From JAOUEE01 sp051011595 (lineage in GTDB: Bacteria > Actinomycetota > Acidimicrobiia > Acidimicrobiales > SHLQ01), in assembly GCA_051011595.1 (NCBI GenBank), contig JBPCTQ010000271.1, positions 1 to 19,169 of the forward strand: a DNA stretch of 19,169 bases, given 5' to 3'. A program made the position numbers and the translations under genes. Positions within the stretch are counted from its first letter, which is position 1; every line of letters starts with the position of its first letter. The notes beneath the pieces were generated by a model. That model was not told where the DNA came from. It searched no databases and saw nothing but the letters and a program-made list of their open reading frames with translations. This document shows positions 7,299 to 14,996 of the stretch, in pieces.

Positions 7299-8510
7299 AT
7301 GTCCTACATCTCCGACCGACTCGTCCACGACGCCGATGCCCACATCATGGAGACCCCTGGTTGGTTACGGGATCACGCCGACCCCGACCTGCGCGATCGC
7401 ATCGAAGCGCCCGCCTACACCAACGAGCTCCGCCAGACCGGCGACAGCGACACCCAGAGGGCCGACCTCGAGGCGGCCTTCGCGGCCCTGGCAGATCGCC
7501 ACCGCGGCGCCGACTACCGGGCCGCCGACGAAGCCGAGATCATGACCCGCAAGAACTTCGCGGCCACCGGCTCGTTCCTGCCCGAGGACCGCGGCCGAGC
7601 CATCGATCTGCTTGGGGTCGCCAGCCAACTGGTCTTCAACACGTTCCACAATCGCCGCCTGCACGATTGGGAGCACGGGACCGATCTCGACCTGGCCTAC
7701 GGCGCGGCCCGAGCCCACAACCGGGGACTCCGCGAGTTCTGTTCGGCCGACCGCCGTCTGCTGCCGACCGCCTACATCCCACTGGCCGACTTCGGCCGAA
7801 CGGCGGCCATGACCACCGAGGCGCTGGCGGCGGGTGCCGCCGCTCTGTTGATCCCTTCCGGGTGCCCCGCCACCCACTCCCCCAGTCACCGAGACCTCGA
7901 CCCGTTGTGGCGCCAAGCCGAGGAGGCCGGAGTACCGGTGGTCTTCCACGTCGGCGGCACCGGCGACCTCATCGACCCGAACTACTTCGTGAACGGCCTC
8001 CCCGTGCCGGCCGACTTCCACGGTGGCGACGAGAACTTCCGTTCGGTCGACTACATGGGTATACCCGGCCCTCCCATGCAGACCCTGGCCACCCTCATCT
8101 TCGACGGCGTGCTCGAACGCCATCCCGAACTCCGTATCGGGGTGATCGAACAGGGCGCCATCTGGGTACCGAGCTGGCTGCGGCAGATGGAGTCGGCCGT
8201 CGAGGCGTTCGGCCGCCACGAGCACCGCCTCCGCGACCTGTCGCTCTCCCCGACCGAATACGTGCAGCGTCAGGTACGGGTGACGCCGTACCCCACAGAA
8301 GACGTGGGCTGGATCATCGCCCAGTCGGGTCCCGACATCTGCATGTTCTCGACCGACTATCCCCACGTCGAAGGGGGTCGACGGCCCTACGAACGTTTCG
8401 AGGCCAGCCTCGGCGCCGTCGACGACGACACCAAACACCGGTTCTACGCAGCCAACTTCATCGATCTCATGGGCGCCGGCCTGCCCGCCGAGCTGTCACA
8501 CGATCGCTGA
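7299..8510 (+). CDS. Amidohydrolase_2 family TIM-barrel metal-dependent hydrolase
   Basis: This 403-residue protein belongs to the amidohydrolase group related to aminocarboxymuconate-semialdehyde decarboxylase. The N-terminal metal motif is DADAHIME (Asp11, Asp13, His15). Other barrel residues are visible in VVFHVGG (His217), in IGVIEQGAIWVPSWLRQMESA (the usual Glu/Gly strand, about 281-300), and in STDYPHVEG (Asp353, His356), which is the typical C-terminal metal or catalytic strand. Length is normal for the group. ATG 7299 is chosen because the barrel begins within ten residues and AGGA lies four bases upstream. The frame is open further upstream only because it runs over the divergent regulator gene. 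Members hydrolyse or decarboxylate cyclic and aromatic acids, but the substrate here cannot be told. It converges on the WS/DGAT gene with a 12-base gap and no visible terminator. Confidence 0.88.
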   Translation: MSYISDRLVHDADAHIMETPGWLRDHADPDLRDRIEAPAYTNELRQTGDSDTQRADLEAAFAALADRHRGADYRAADEAEIMTRKNFAATGSFLPEDRGRAIDLLGVASQLVFNTFHNRRLHDWEHGTDLDLAYGAARAHNRGLREFCSADRRLLPTAYIPLADFGRTAAMTTEALAAGAAALLIPSGCPATHSPSHRDLDPLWRQAEEAGVPVVFHVGGTGDLIDPNYFVNGLPVPADFHGGDENFRSVDYMGIPGPPMQTLATLIFDGVLERHPELRIGVIEQGAIWVPSWLRQMESAVEAFGRHEHRLRDLSLSPTEYVQRQVRVTPYPTEDVGWIIAQSGPDICMFSTDYPHVEGGRRPYERFEASLGAVDDDTKHRFYAANFIDLMGAGLPAELSHDR

Positions 8511-8522
8511 CCGCGCACGGAT

Positions 8523-9971
8523 TCAGGTCTCGAGAGCGAAGAAGTCGGCGAAGGTCTGCCCGATGTGATCGCGCAGATCACCGGGGTCGGCGATGGCCGC
8601 GGGATCGACGAAAATGCCGATGTCGAGGTTCCCCGCGTAGGACAGCGTGGTGATGTTGGCTGCCGTACCCGCCACGGGGCCCATCGTGATATTGGTGAGC
8701 ACACGGGCACCGGACACATAGAGCGGAATGGGCGCCCCACGCAGGTTCGACGTGGCGAAGTCCATCTTGGCCGCCTGCGATCGAGCCGTTCCGGTGACCA
8801 CCGACGTGGGTAGCAGGTTGATGACCCCGGACAGGGCACTCAGACCACCGGTCTCCTCGGCTTCGGTTCGTTTGCGGGCCAGCTCGTCGCGGACGCCGAC
8901 GAATCGGGATGGCAGCGACATCGGTCGGCCCGACAGCTGCACCGGTACCGGGGTGAAGGCGTTTCCCCCGGCGGTGTCGTCGGTACGAGTACTCACCACG
9001 AAGCTGGTGTTGAAGGCATCAACGGCGACGCCGCGTTCGTGGTGATACCGGACGGCCGCCTCGACCAGGGCGGCCACATACAGATCGTTGACCGAGCCGC
9101 CCAGCGCCTTGGCCGTCTTTTTGACGTCGTCGAGGGGGACACTCACGTGTTCGAGGTGCCGTCGCCGTGAGCGCGTCTTCCACAACGGCGAGCCACCCTC
9201 TACTCCCGAACCCGAGCCGGTGAGCTGACCGATGGTGCTGCGGGCCAGGTTGGTGACCTCGCCCACCTTTTCGCCTGCTCGTCTCGGGTCGGCGGGCCAC
9301 ACCGCCACCTCACCGGCGAATCGCCGGGCGATCCCCACCTGGCGCCGGACCACATGGCCCAGGGTGTGGGTGGTGGTGTTGACCAACCCTTCGGACAGAT
9401 CTCCGCCGAATCGGGCCGGCTCCGAGGCGGCCTCGGCGACCATGGCCTCGAGATCGACGTCGGGCGGCAACTCCTCGTCGGGTCCGAGCTCTTGGAACAT
9501 CTCGGCCAGTCGCAGCTGCCCCATCCCGTCGGCGATGGCGTGATGGAGGATCGAGAAGAGTGCACCCCGTCCGTCGGACAGCCCGTTGATGATCACGAAC
9601 CGCCACAGCGGTCGGGTGCGGTCGAGCGGTTCCTCGTAGAGCTGGGCGGCCAGGTCGAGCAGCTGACGATCGGTGCCCGGGGCCGGCAGGTTCAGCTCAC
9701 GAAGGTGGTGGTCGAAGTCGAACTCGGGATCGGCGGTCCAGCTCGGTGGCGACAACCGGCCCAACCCGGGCACCACCCGCTCGTGGAGACGCGGCACCTG
9801 GGCCACCATGGCCCGGATTCGCCGCCGGAACTGGACCATGTCGATGGGCCGGTCGAGGATCACCAGAGCGGCACCGTTGGGGTTGAGCCAAGGGTCCTTC
9901 TCGACGTTCCACATGAGCGCCTCGTGATCGCTCATGCGAGTCTCGAAATGCATCTCTCGTTGCGTCGCCAT
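8523..9971 (-). CDS. Wax ester synthase/diacylglycerol acyltransferase (WS/DGAT)
   Basis: This 482-residue enzyme uses acyl-CoA to esterify diacylglycerol or a fatty alcohol, making triacylglycerol or wax ester storage lipid at the inner membrane surface. It opens with the family start MSDHEALMW (13-21). It has the catalytic motif HHAIADG at 143-149 (HHxxxDG, His144 as general base). PLDRTRPLWRF lies at 115-125. The C-terminal part carries the conserved TSNLRGAP stretch and the LSYAGNLDIGIFVDP motif. Length is in the usual 450-500 range. GAGAGG lies five bases before ATG 9971 and overlaps the stop of the upstream HAD/PlsC gene, only nine bases away, so the two are coupled. It is the last gene of a four-gene lipid operon. 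Confidence 0.95.
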   Translation of the reverse strand: MATQREMHFETRMSDHEALMWNVEKDPWLNPNGAALVILDRPIDMVQFRRRIRAMVAQVPRLHERVVPGLGRLSPPSWTADPEFDFDHHLRELNLPAPGTDRQLLDLAAQLYEEPLDRTRPLWRFVIINGLSDGRGALFSILHHAIADGMGQLRLAEMFQELGPDEELPPDVDLEAMVAEAASEPARFGGDLSEGLVNTTTHTLGHVVRRQVGIARRFAGEVAVWPADPRRAGEKVGEVTNLARSTIGQLTGSGSGVEGGSPLWKTRSRRRHLEHVSVPLDDVKKTAKALGGSVNDLYVAALVEAAVRYHHERGVAVDAFNTSFVVSTRTDDTAGGNAFTPVPVQLSGRPMSLPSRFVGVRDELARKRTEAEETGGLSALSGVINLLPTSVVTGTARSQAAKMDFATSNLRGAPIPLYVSGARVLTNITMGPVAGTAANITTLSYAGNLDIGIFVDPAAIADPGDLRDHIGQTFADFFALET

Positions 9972-9980
9972 GGCGGCCTC

Positions 9981-11402
9981 TCAGGTGTCGGTGCCGGGTC
10001 GGCGGTCGACCTCGGCGGTGGGGTCGCCGTCGTACCCGGGCGGGAAGGTTCGCCGCAGTTCCTCACGGGTGGGGGTTCGGTGTTCGCGGGCCTCGGGCGG
10101 GAGCAGCTCGCTGATCGCTGCCATGATGGCCTTGGTGTCGATGTCGGGGTCGGCGTAGGTCAACGGCACCGGCTCGCCCACCGTGACGGTGATCGTCGGC
10201 CGATCACGCAAGGCCACGTTGGGCAGGCGGGCACTACGAGGCCACACCTTCTCGGTACCCCAGAGTCCCACCGAGATGACCGGAGCCTTGGTGACTGCGG
10301 CCAGCCGAGCGGCACCCCAGCGACCCTTCAACTCCGGATCGAAGAAGGCCGGACCCCGCGGGATGGTTCCCTGCGGCGCCATCATCAACAACTCACCACC
10401 GGCCAGAGCCTCGGCGGCCTTGTCGAGGGGTTCGTCGGATCCGCTCGCTCGCTCGACGCGGATGCCGCCGGCCCATTTGGCCAACGTTCCGATCAGGGGG
10501 GCGTCGAACACCTCCTTCTTGCCGAGGCTGCGCACGTTCCGACCGGCTTTGGCTGCCAACAGTCCCACCGCACTGGGATCGAAGTAGCTGCGGTGGTTGA
10601 ACACCACGATGGCCGAGCCCGTCGACGGGATGTTGTCGACGCCCGTGAACTCGAACGACGCCATCGGCGCGGCCAGCTCGGGACGCATGAACGGCCGGGT
10701 CCACTCCTGGAGCTCGAGGCCGGCAACTTTGGCCACACCGTCGGCCACATCGAGATGACGTACCGGCCATCCCTTCACCGCAGCCAGGGCCCGGAGCGAG
10801 ATGTCGGGTTTGATCGCCACCGGATGGCCCACTTCGCTCAGCAGGGGCGCATCGAAATAGCTGTCGGAGTAGGCGTAGCTGGCCGAGAGCCGGACCGAGT
10901 TGGCCTCGGCCCAGTCACGAACGGCGTCGAGCTTGGCCCGGCCCCACAGGAACGGCCCGTCGAGCTGCCCGGTGTAGCTCCCGTCGTGTTGTTCCCAGCG
11001 GGTGGCCACCGCATCGTCGAAGCCCAGCCGTTCGGCCAGTGGCCGGACGAAGGCGTCGGGCGACGTGGTGGCCAGGATGAGCTTGCGGCCGGCCGCCCGG
11101 TGTTCGTCGATGATCGCCTGTGCGAAGGGCTGGAGCTGGCCGGCCAACTCGTCGGCCGCCGCGGCCATGGTGTCGGCCACCTCGGCGACGGCCCAGCCCT
11201 GGGCCGCACGGGCTCCGAGGCGAGCGGGCTGCATCATGATCCAGTTCTCGCCGAACCGCTCGTAGAAGCCGAAGAAGGCTTCGCCCAGCGGAATGGACTC
11301 GGACCCGGCCAGCCCGGCCCGAGCCAGATGGCGCTGGAAGACAGGTGTGGAGGACCCGGAGATGAGGGTTCGGTCGAGATCGAATACTGCGGCGGTGGCC
11401 AT
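9981..11402 (-). CDS. HAD-IB phosphatase fused to PlsC-type acyltransferase
   Basis: This protein has 473 residues and two domains. The N-terminal HAD subfamily IB (SerB-like) domain (1-225) has FDLDRTLISGSS (Asp8, Asp10), ILATTSPD at 109-116, and SYAYSDSYFDAPLL with Asp180 and Asp184. The C-terminal acyltransferase domain (about 240-470) has NHRSYFD (HxxxxD, His270 and Asp275). APQGTIPRG takes the place of the common FPEGTR; I recall this variant as usual for the actinobacterial fusion family. Mycobacterial Rv2483c has the same overall design. The acyltransferase half should make phosphatidate. The phosphatase half might remove phosphate to give diacylglycerol or act on another phosphate ester; the substrate is inferred. 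ATG 11402 is preceded by AAGGA seven to eight bases away. The gene is 40 bases after the dodecin stop and 9 before WS/DGAT. Confidence 0.92.
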   Translation of the reverse strand: MATAAVFDLDRTLISGSSTPVFQRHLARAGLAGSESIPLGEAFFGFYERFGENWIMMQPARLGARAAQGWAVAEVADTMAAAADELAGQLQPFAQAIIDEHRAAGRKLILATTSPDAFVRPLAERLGFDDAVATRWEQHDGSYTGQLDGPFLWGRAKLDAVRDWAEANSVRLSASYAYSDSYFDAPLLSEVGHPVAIKPDISLRALAAVKGWPVRHLDVADGVAKVAGLELQEWTRPFMRPELAAPMASFEFTGVDNIPSTGSAIVVFNHRSYFDPSAVGLLAAKAGRNVRSLGKKEVFDAPLIGTLAKWAGGIRVERASGSDEPLDKAAEALAGGELLMMAPQGTIPRGPAFFDPELKGRWGAARLAAVTKAPVISVGLWGTEKVWPRSARLPNVALRDRPTITVTVGEPVPLTYADPDIDTKAIMAAISELLPPEAREHRTPTREELRRTFPPGYDGDPTAEVDRRPGTDT

Positions 11403-11442
11403 GGTGGTTTCCTTCCCCTTCAGGGGCGCCTCCGAGCGGGCG

Positions 11443-11664
11443 TCAGGCTGACGTCGCGCTCGGGTTCTTGAAGCTGAGCTGGAGCTTGGTGCGGTAGGCG
11501 ATGACGGTGCCATTCTCGATCAGCACATCCATCTCCACCACTTCGGCCACGCGGAGGTCGGCGTAGGTCTTGGCTGCCTCGTGGACGGCGTTCTCGGCCG
11601 CCCGCTCCCACGATTCGCTGCTCGAACCGATGAGCTCGACGACCTGGTACACACTCTCGTTCAT
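11443..11664 (-). CDS. Dodecin family protein, Trp-less type
   Basis: This 73-residue protein has the dodecin fold: ESVYQVVELIGSSSESWERAAENAV, then a helix, then DLRVAEVVEMDVLIENGTVIAY and a final strand LQLSFKNP. Dodecins assemble into hollow 12-mers. Flavin-binding members use a Trp in a LDWFEV-like stretch; here the matching stretch is LRVAEVV, so that Trp is Val and classical flavin stacking is unlikely. This Trp-less type is widespread and its ligand is unsettled. AAGGAG lies seven bases before ATG 11664. The start overlaps the stop of the upstream acyltransferase-dodecin gene (ATGA), implying translational coupling. A 4-bp C/G hairpin lies downstream at 11415-11426, before the next gene. 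Confidence 0.93.
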   Translation of the reverse strand: MNESVYQVVELIGSSSESWERAAENAVHEAAKTYADLRVAEVVEMDVLIENGTVIAYRTKLQLSFKNPSATSA

Positions 11665-12566
11665 GCTGCATCTCCTTGTCGGTACTTGATGGACAGGCTG
11701 ATGTCGGTCTCGAAGGCCACGGAACCGTCGGCCCCCACCCGACAGGCCAGTCGCCGGAGCTCGCCGACCCGAGCGTCGTCGTAGCGACCGCCGGCCGACT
11801 GTACGGCCAGGTCGGTGGCCCGGGCCCAGCTGGTCGACGACGACCGCGCCCGGACCACCCGGTACACCGATTCGGAGCCGCCCCGAATCAACGGTGGTTC
11901 GCGGCCGGCGAAGTCGGGCGACTGTACCTGGTCGGTCAGCGAGGCAATGGCGGCCATGACGTCGTCGGTGATGGCTTGGCGCTGGCGTCGCCTGCCCCCG
12001 GCCCGGTAGCGCTCGGGGTGGATGGGTTCACCGAAACGGACCTTCAGCGACCCACGCGGCCGGGGGACCGATGACCCGATGGGTTGTATGGCCGGCGTGC
12101 CCACCAGACCGATGGGCAGGATGGGAGCGCGGGACTTGATCGCCAGATGGGCGACGCCGGTGTGACCCTTGTGCAGATACCCGTCGCGCGACCGGGTGCC
12201 TTCTGGGTAGATCCCCACCATCCGGCCTTCGTCGAGCAGTTCGGCCGCCGTCTCCAGCGCCGCCATCGACGATCGAGCGGCCTCTCGCCGGATGGGAACC
12301 ATCCCCAGCGCCGGGAAGAGGTGTCGGGTCTGCCACCGGTCCATGTACTCGGCCTTGCCGAGGAACACCACCGGCCGCGGGGCCACCACCATGAGCGCCG
12401 GCGTGTCGAAGAACGAGAGGTGATTGGCCGAGAGGATGACCGGGCCGTCGGTGGGCACATTGTGCAGGCCGCTGATCTCGGTGCGGTACAGCCGCCGAAC
12501 GAGGGGTGCGAGCATGGTTCGCGCCGGACCGGCCATCCACCCCACGTCACGCGACCCGAATCCCAT
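11661..12566 (-). CDS. PlsC-type acyltransferase with C-terminal dodecin-like domain
   Basis: This protein has 301 residues. Residues 1-210 are a 1-acylglycerol-3-phosphate acyltransferase domain: ANHLSFFD (His49, Asp54 of HxxxxD), IPIRRE-like substrate motif at 90-95, YPEGTRSRDGY at 120-130, and a PIGLVGT strand at 151-157. It should transfer an acyl group to lysophosphatidate or a similar acceptor at the membrane. Residues 231-297 match the dodecin encoded immediately downstream almost end to end: SESVYRVV against NESVYQVV, SSSTSWARAT against SSSESWERAA, DARVGEL against DLRVAEV, and LSIKY against LSFKN. The linker (about 186-230) is basic and then Pro/Gly-rich. Like the free dodecin, the domain lacks the flavin-stacking Trp. 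AAGGTGG precedes ATG 12566 by four bases. This is the first gene of the lipid operon and it overlaps the dodecin gene by four bases. The fusion is seen directly; its function is not known to me. Confidence 0.9.
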   Translation of the reverse strand: MGFGSRDVGWMAGPARTMLAPLVRRLYRTEISGLHNVPTDGPVILSANHLSFFDTPALMVVAPRPVVFLGKAEYMDRWQTRHLFPALGMVPIRREAARSSMAALETAAELLDEGRMVGIYPEGTRSRDGYLHKGHTGVAHLAIKSRAPILPIGLVGTPAIQPIGSSVPRPRGSLKVRFGEPIHPERYRAGGRRRQRQAITDDVMAAIASLTDQVQSPDFAGREPPLIRGGSESVYRVVRARSSSTSWARATDLAVQSAGGRYDDARVGELRRLACRVGADGSVAFETDISLSIKYRQGDAA

Positions 12567-12588
12567 CGGCCCACCTTCTCAGATCCAG

Positions 12589-12605
12589 CCGGGTTGAGCA
12601 CCCGG
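12589..12605. promoter_or_regulatory. Interrupted palindrome between lipid operon and sulfatase
   Basis: CCGGGT and ACCCGG form perfect six-base arms around TGAGC. The site lies in the 74-base gap between divergent start codons (12566 and 12641), 23 bases from the acyltransferase start and 36 from the sulfatase start. It could be an operator shared by both promoters. G+C-rich palindromes of this size also occur by chance in such genomes. Confidence 0.3.
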
Positions 12606-12640
12606 ATGACCGCGAACGGCCGCCGCAGTAGAACAAAGCC

Positions 12641-14908
12641 ATGGAACCAGGTGAATTCGCAGGCACGATCGGCAAGTGGCACTGGGAGAGCGAGTCCTGG
12701 TGGCCGCAGCCACCGACGCCCGATGCCGACGCACCCAACGTGTTGCTGGTGCTGCTCGACGATGTGGGTTTCGCCCAACTGGGCCCCTACGGATCCGACA
12801 TCGACACACCCACCATCGACGCCCTGGCTGCCGGCGGGGTGACCTTCACCAACTTCCACACCACCGCGTTGTGTTCACCGACCCGGGCCTGTGTGTTGAC
12901 CGGCCGCAACCACCACGCGGTGGGAATGGGACGTATCACCGACCTGGCCACCGGGTTCCCGGGCTACGACGCCACCATCTCGCGAACGAACGCCTTCCTG
13001 CCCGAGATGATGGTGCCCCGGGGATGGGCGGCCTACGGCTCGGGGAAGTGGCACCTCACTCCTCGCGACCAACAACATCTGGGCGCCGATCGCACCACCT
13101 GGCCCCTCAGCCGGGGCTTCGAGCGGTACTACGGGTTCTTCGACGGTGAAACCCATCAGTTCGCGCCATCGCTGCTGCACGACAACCATCAGGTGGCGCC
13201 ACCCGGAGGTCACGGCGACGGCTACCACCTCACCGAGGACCTGGCCGACCGCACCATCGAGTTCGTCACCGATCTCCGCAACGGCGACCCCGACAAACCC
13301 TTCTTCGCCTACTTCGCCCCGGGGGCCTGTCACTCGCCTCATCACGCACCCGAGCACTGGCTGCTGCACTACCGGGGCCGGTTCGTCGAGGGGTGGGATC
13401 GATGGCGCGCCGCCACCTTCGCCCGTCAACAACAACGAGGTGTCGTGCCGGACACGGCCGAGCTCAGCGAGCGACCCGACTGGGTGCCGGCGTGGGACGA
13501 CCTCGGACCCGACGAACAGGCGGTGTACGCCCGGTACATGGAGGCCTTCGCCGCCATGTTGAGCCACACCGACGAACAGCTGGGTCGGGTGATCGACTTC
13601 CTCGACCGCATAGGTGATCTCGACAACACGCTGATCCTGGTGCTGAGCGACAACGGCGCCAGCTCCGAAGGTGGTCCCGGAGGCTCCAACAACGACGCCC
13701 GCCCCTGGAACGTGCTGGCCACGACCCTCGACGAACAGCGGGAGCAGATCGACGAGATCGGTGGCCCAACCATCCACAACAACTACCCATGGGGGTGGAC
13801 GGTTGCCGGCAACACCCCGTACCGGCGATGGAAGCGTGAGGTACACGAGGGCGGGGTGGCCGATCCGCTCATCGTGCACTGGCCGGCCGGCATCGAAGAC
13901 GGCGGCACCTTGCGACCGCAGTACTGCCACGCCATCGACCTGGCCCCCACCATCCTCGACATCTGTGGCATCGACGCACCCGCCGAGCTCGACGGCCGCC
14001 GACTGCAGCCCCTCCACGGCGTCTCGCTGCGCGGCGTGATCGACGATGCCGGGGCCGACGAGGTGCGCACCACCCAGTACTACGAGATGTTCGGATGCCG
14101 GGCGCTGTATCACCAGGGGTGGAAGGCCGTCACCTACCACCCCATCCAGTCCGATCGGCCCGGACTCGACGACGACCATTGGGAGCTGTACGACGTCGTC
14201 CAGGACCCGACCGAGGTCCACGATCGGTCAGGCGACGAACCGGAGCGCCTGGCCGAAATGATCGAGCAGTGGTGGCAAGAGGCCGAGGCCAACAACGTGC
14301 TCCCGGTCGACAACCGACCGTTCTCGGAGTTCACCGTCGATCGACCGCGGCCCGACCGCACCCGCTTCGTCTTCTGGCCGGGCGGGGCGATGGTTCCCGA
14401 GGAGTCAGCGGCCGACATCAAGAACCGGAGCCACACCGTCACCGCCGAGATCACCTGCGACCACCCGACACCCACCGGAGTGCTCGTCAGCCAGGGGTCG
14501 GGCTTCGGTGGGTGGGTGCTGTTCTGCGACAACGAAGGGCTGTTGCACTGGCACGTCAACGTGGCCTCGGCCCGGCACTCCCGGGTGAGCGGTTCGGCCG
14601 CGCTGTCCCCGGGCTCACATCGGGTGGTGGCCCGGTTCACCAAGACGGCCGAGTTCGCCGGTGACCTCACCCTGACCGTCGACGACGACGTTCTGGTCAC
14701 CGCTCCGGTCGACTACTTCACCCCCACCCGCTTCTCGATCACCGGCGCGGGCCTCACCGTCGGGCGGGCCGACCCCTATCCGGTGTGCCCCGACCCCGCG
14801 GCCGGCCGCCCGTGGTCGGGGCAGATCGACCGCATCATCATCGATGTCGAGGGTGACCCCCACCACGACCCCGAAGCCGAAGCGGCAACCGCCATCGCCG
14901 CACAGTGA
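12641..14908 (+). CDS. Arylsulfatase (FGly-type, AtsD-like)
   Basis: This 755-residue enzyme hydrolyses sulfate esters and needs a formylglycine made from cysteine. The metal site opens with LLDDVGF (Asp40, Asp41). The modification motif is CSPTR (Cys78 to Arg82), followed by ACVLTGRNHH. SGKWHL (Lys137, His139), a His-rich ACHSPHH stretch (about 230-236) and LSDNGASSEGG (Asp338, Asn339) complete the usual active-site set. Residues about 560-740 form an extra C-terminal beta-rich region, as in large actinobacterial AtsD-type sulfatases, which explains the length. No signal peptide is visible, so it is probably cytoplasmic. There is no good ribosome binding site before ATG 12641. TAGAAC ends seven bases before the ATG, which would suit a weak -10 and a leaderless transcript, but this is not firm. 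No formylglycine-generating enzyme is encoded in the window. The substrate is unknown. Confidence 0.93.
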   Translation: MEPGEFAGTIGKWHWESESWWPQPPTPDADAPNVLLVLLDDVGFAQLGPYGSDIDTPTIDALAAGGVTFTNFHTTALCSPTRACVLTGRNHHAVGMGRITDLATGFPGYDATISRTNAFLPEMMVPRGWAAYGSGKWHLTPRDQQHLGADRTTWPLSRGFERYYGFFDGETHQFAPSLLHDNHQVAPPGGHGDGYHLTEDLADRTIEFVTDLRNGDPDKPFFAYFAPGACHSPHHAPEHWLLHYRGRFVEGWDRWRAATFARQQQRGVVPDTAELSERPDWVPAWDDLGPDEQAVYARYMEAFAAMLSHTDEQLGRVIDFLDRIGDLDNTLILVLSDNGASSEGGPGGSNNDARPWNVLATTLDEQREQIDEIGGPTIHNNYPWGWTVAGNTPYRRWKREVHEGGVADPLIVHWPAGIEDGGTLRPQYCHAIDLAPTILDICGIDAPAELDGRRLQPLHGVSLRGVIDDAGADEVRTTQYYEMFGCRALYHQGWKAVTYHPIQSDRPGLDDDHWELYDVVQDPTEVHDRSGDEPERLAEMIEQWWQEAEANNVLPVDNRPFSEFTVDRPRPDRTRFVFWPGGAMVPEESAADIKNRSHTVTAEITCDHPTPTGVLVSQGSGFGGWVLFCDNEGLLHWHVNVASARHSRVSGSAALSPGSHRVVARFTKTAEFAGDLTLTVDDDVLVTAPVDYFTPTRFSITGAGLTVGRADPYPVCPDPAAGRPWSGQIDRIIIDVEGDPHHDPEAEAATAIAAQ

Positions 14909-14916
14909 ATGATCGG

Positions 14917-14944
14917 CTCCGGCGGGCTTCACATCCCGTCCGAG
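14917..14944 (+). terminator. Stem-loop after the sulfatase gene
   Basis: CTCCGGCGGG at 14917-14926 pairs with CCCGTCCGAG at 14935-14944 around an eight-base loop, with one C-C mismatch and one G-T wobble. It starts eight bases after the sulfatase stop. No T tract follows. It could end the sulfatase transcript without a U run or attenuate reading into the glycosyltransferase genes. Confidence 0.35.
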
Positions 14945-14996
14945 GTCAGGCACTCTGGTGTCCACCCGCCTCGACCACTGGAACGATCCGACCTCC

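Noticed and set aside
8511..8522. Terminator between the convergent amidohydrolase and WS/DGAT genes
   Set aside because: The gap is 12 bases and I could find no inverted repeat at or around it.
11415..11426. CCCC-TTCA-GGGG hairpin between the dodecin and HAD/PlsC genes
   Set aside because: The stem is only four base pairs with no T tract, inside a tight operon. It is too weak to call a terminator or attenuator.
9354..11471. Long open frame (705 codons) antisense to the WS/DGAT and HAD/PlsC genes
   Set aside because: Both genes on the other strand have full family motifs. The antisense product is low-complexity Gly/Arg/His-rich and has no domain.
12629..12634. TAGAAC as a -10 box giving a leaderless sulfatase transcript
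   Set aside because: The spacing to the ATG is right, but the final T of TANNNT is missing and there is no -35 at a proper distance. It is noted only in the gene entry.
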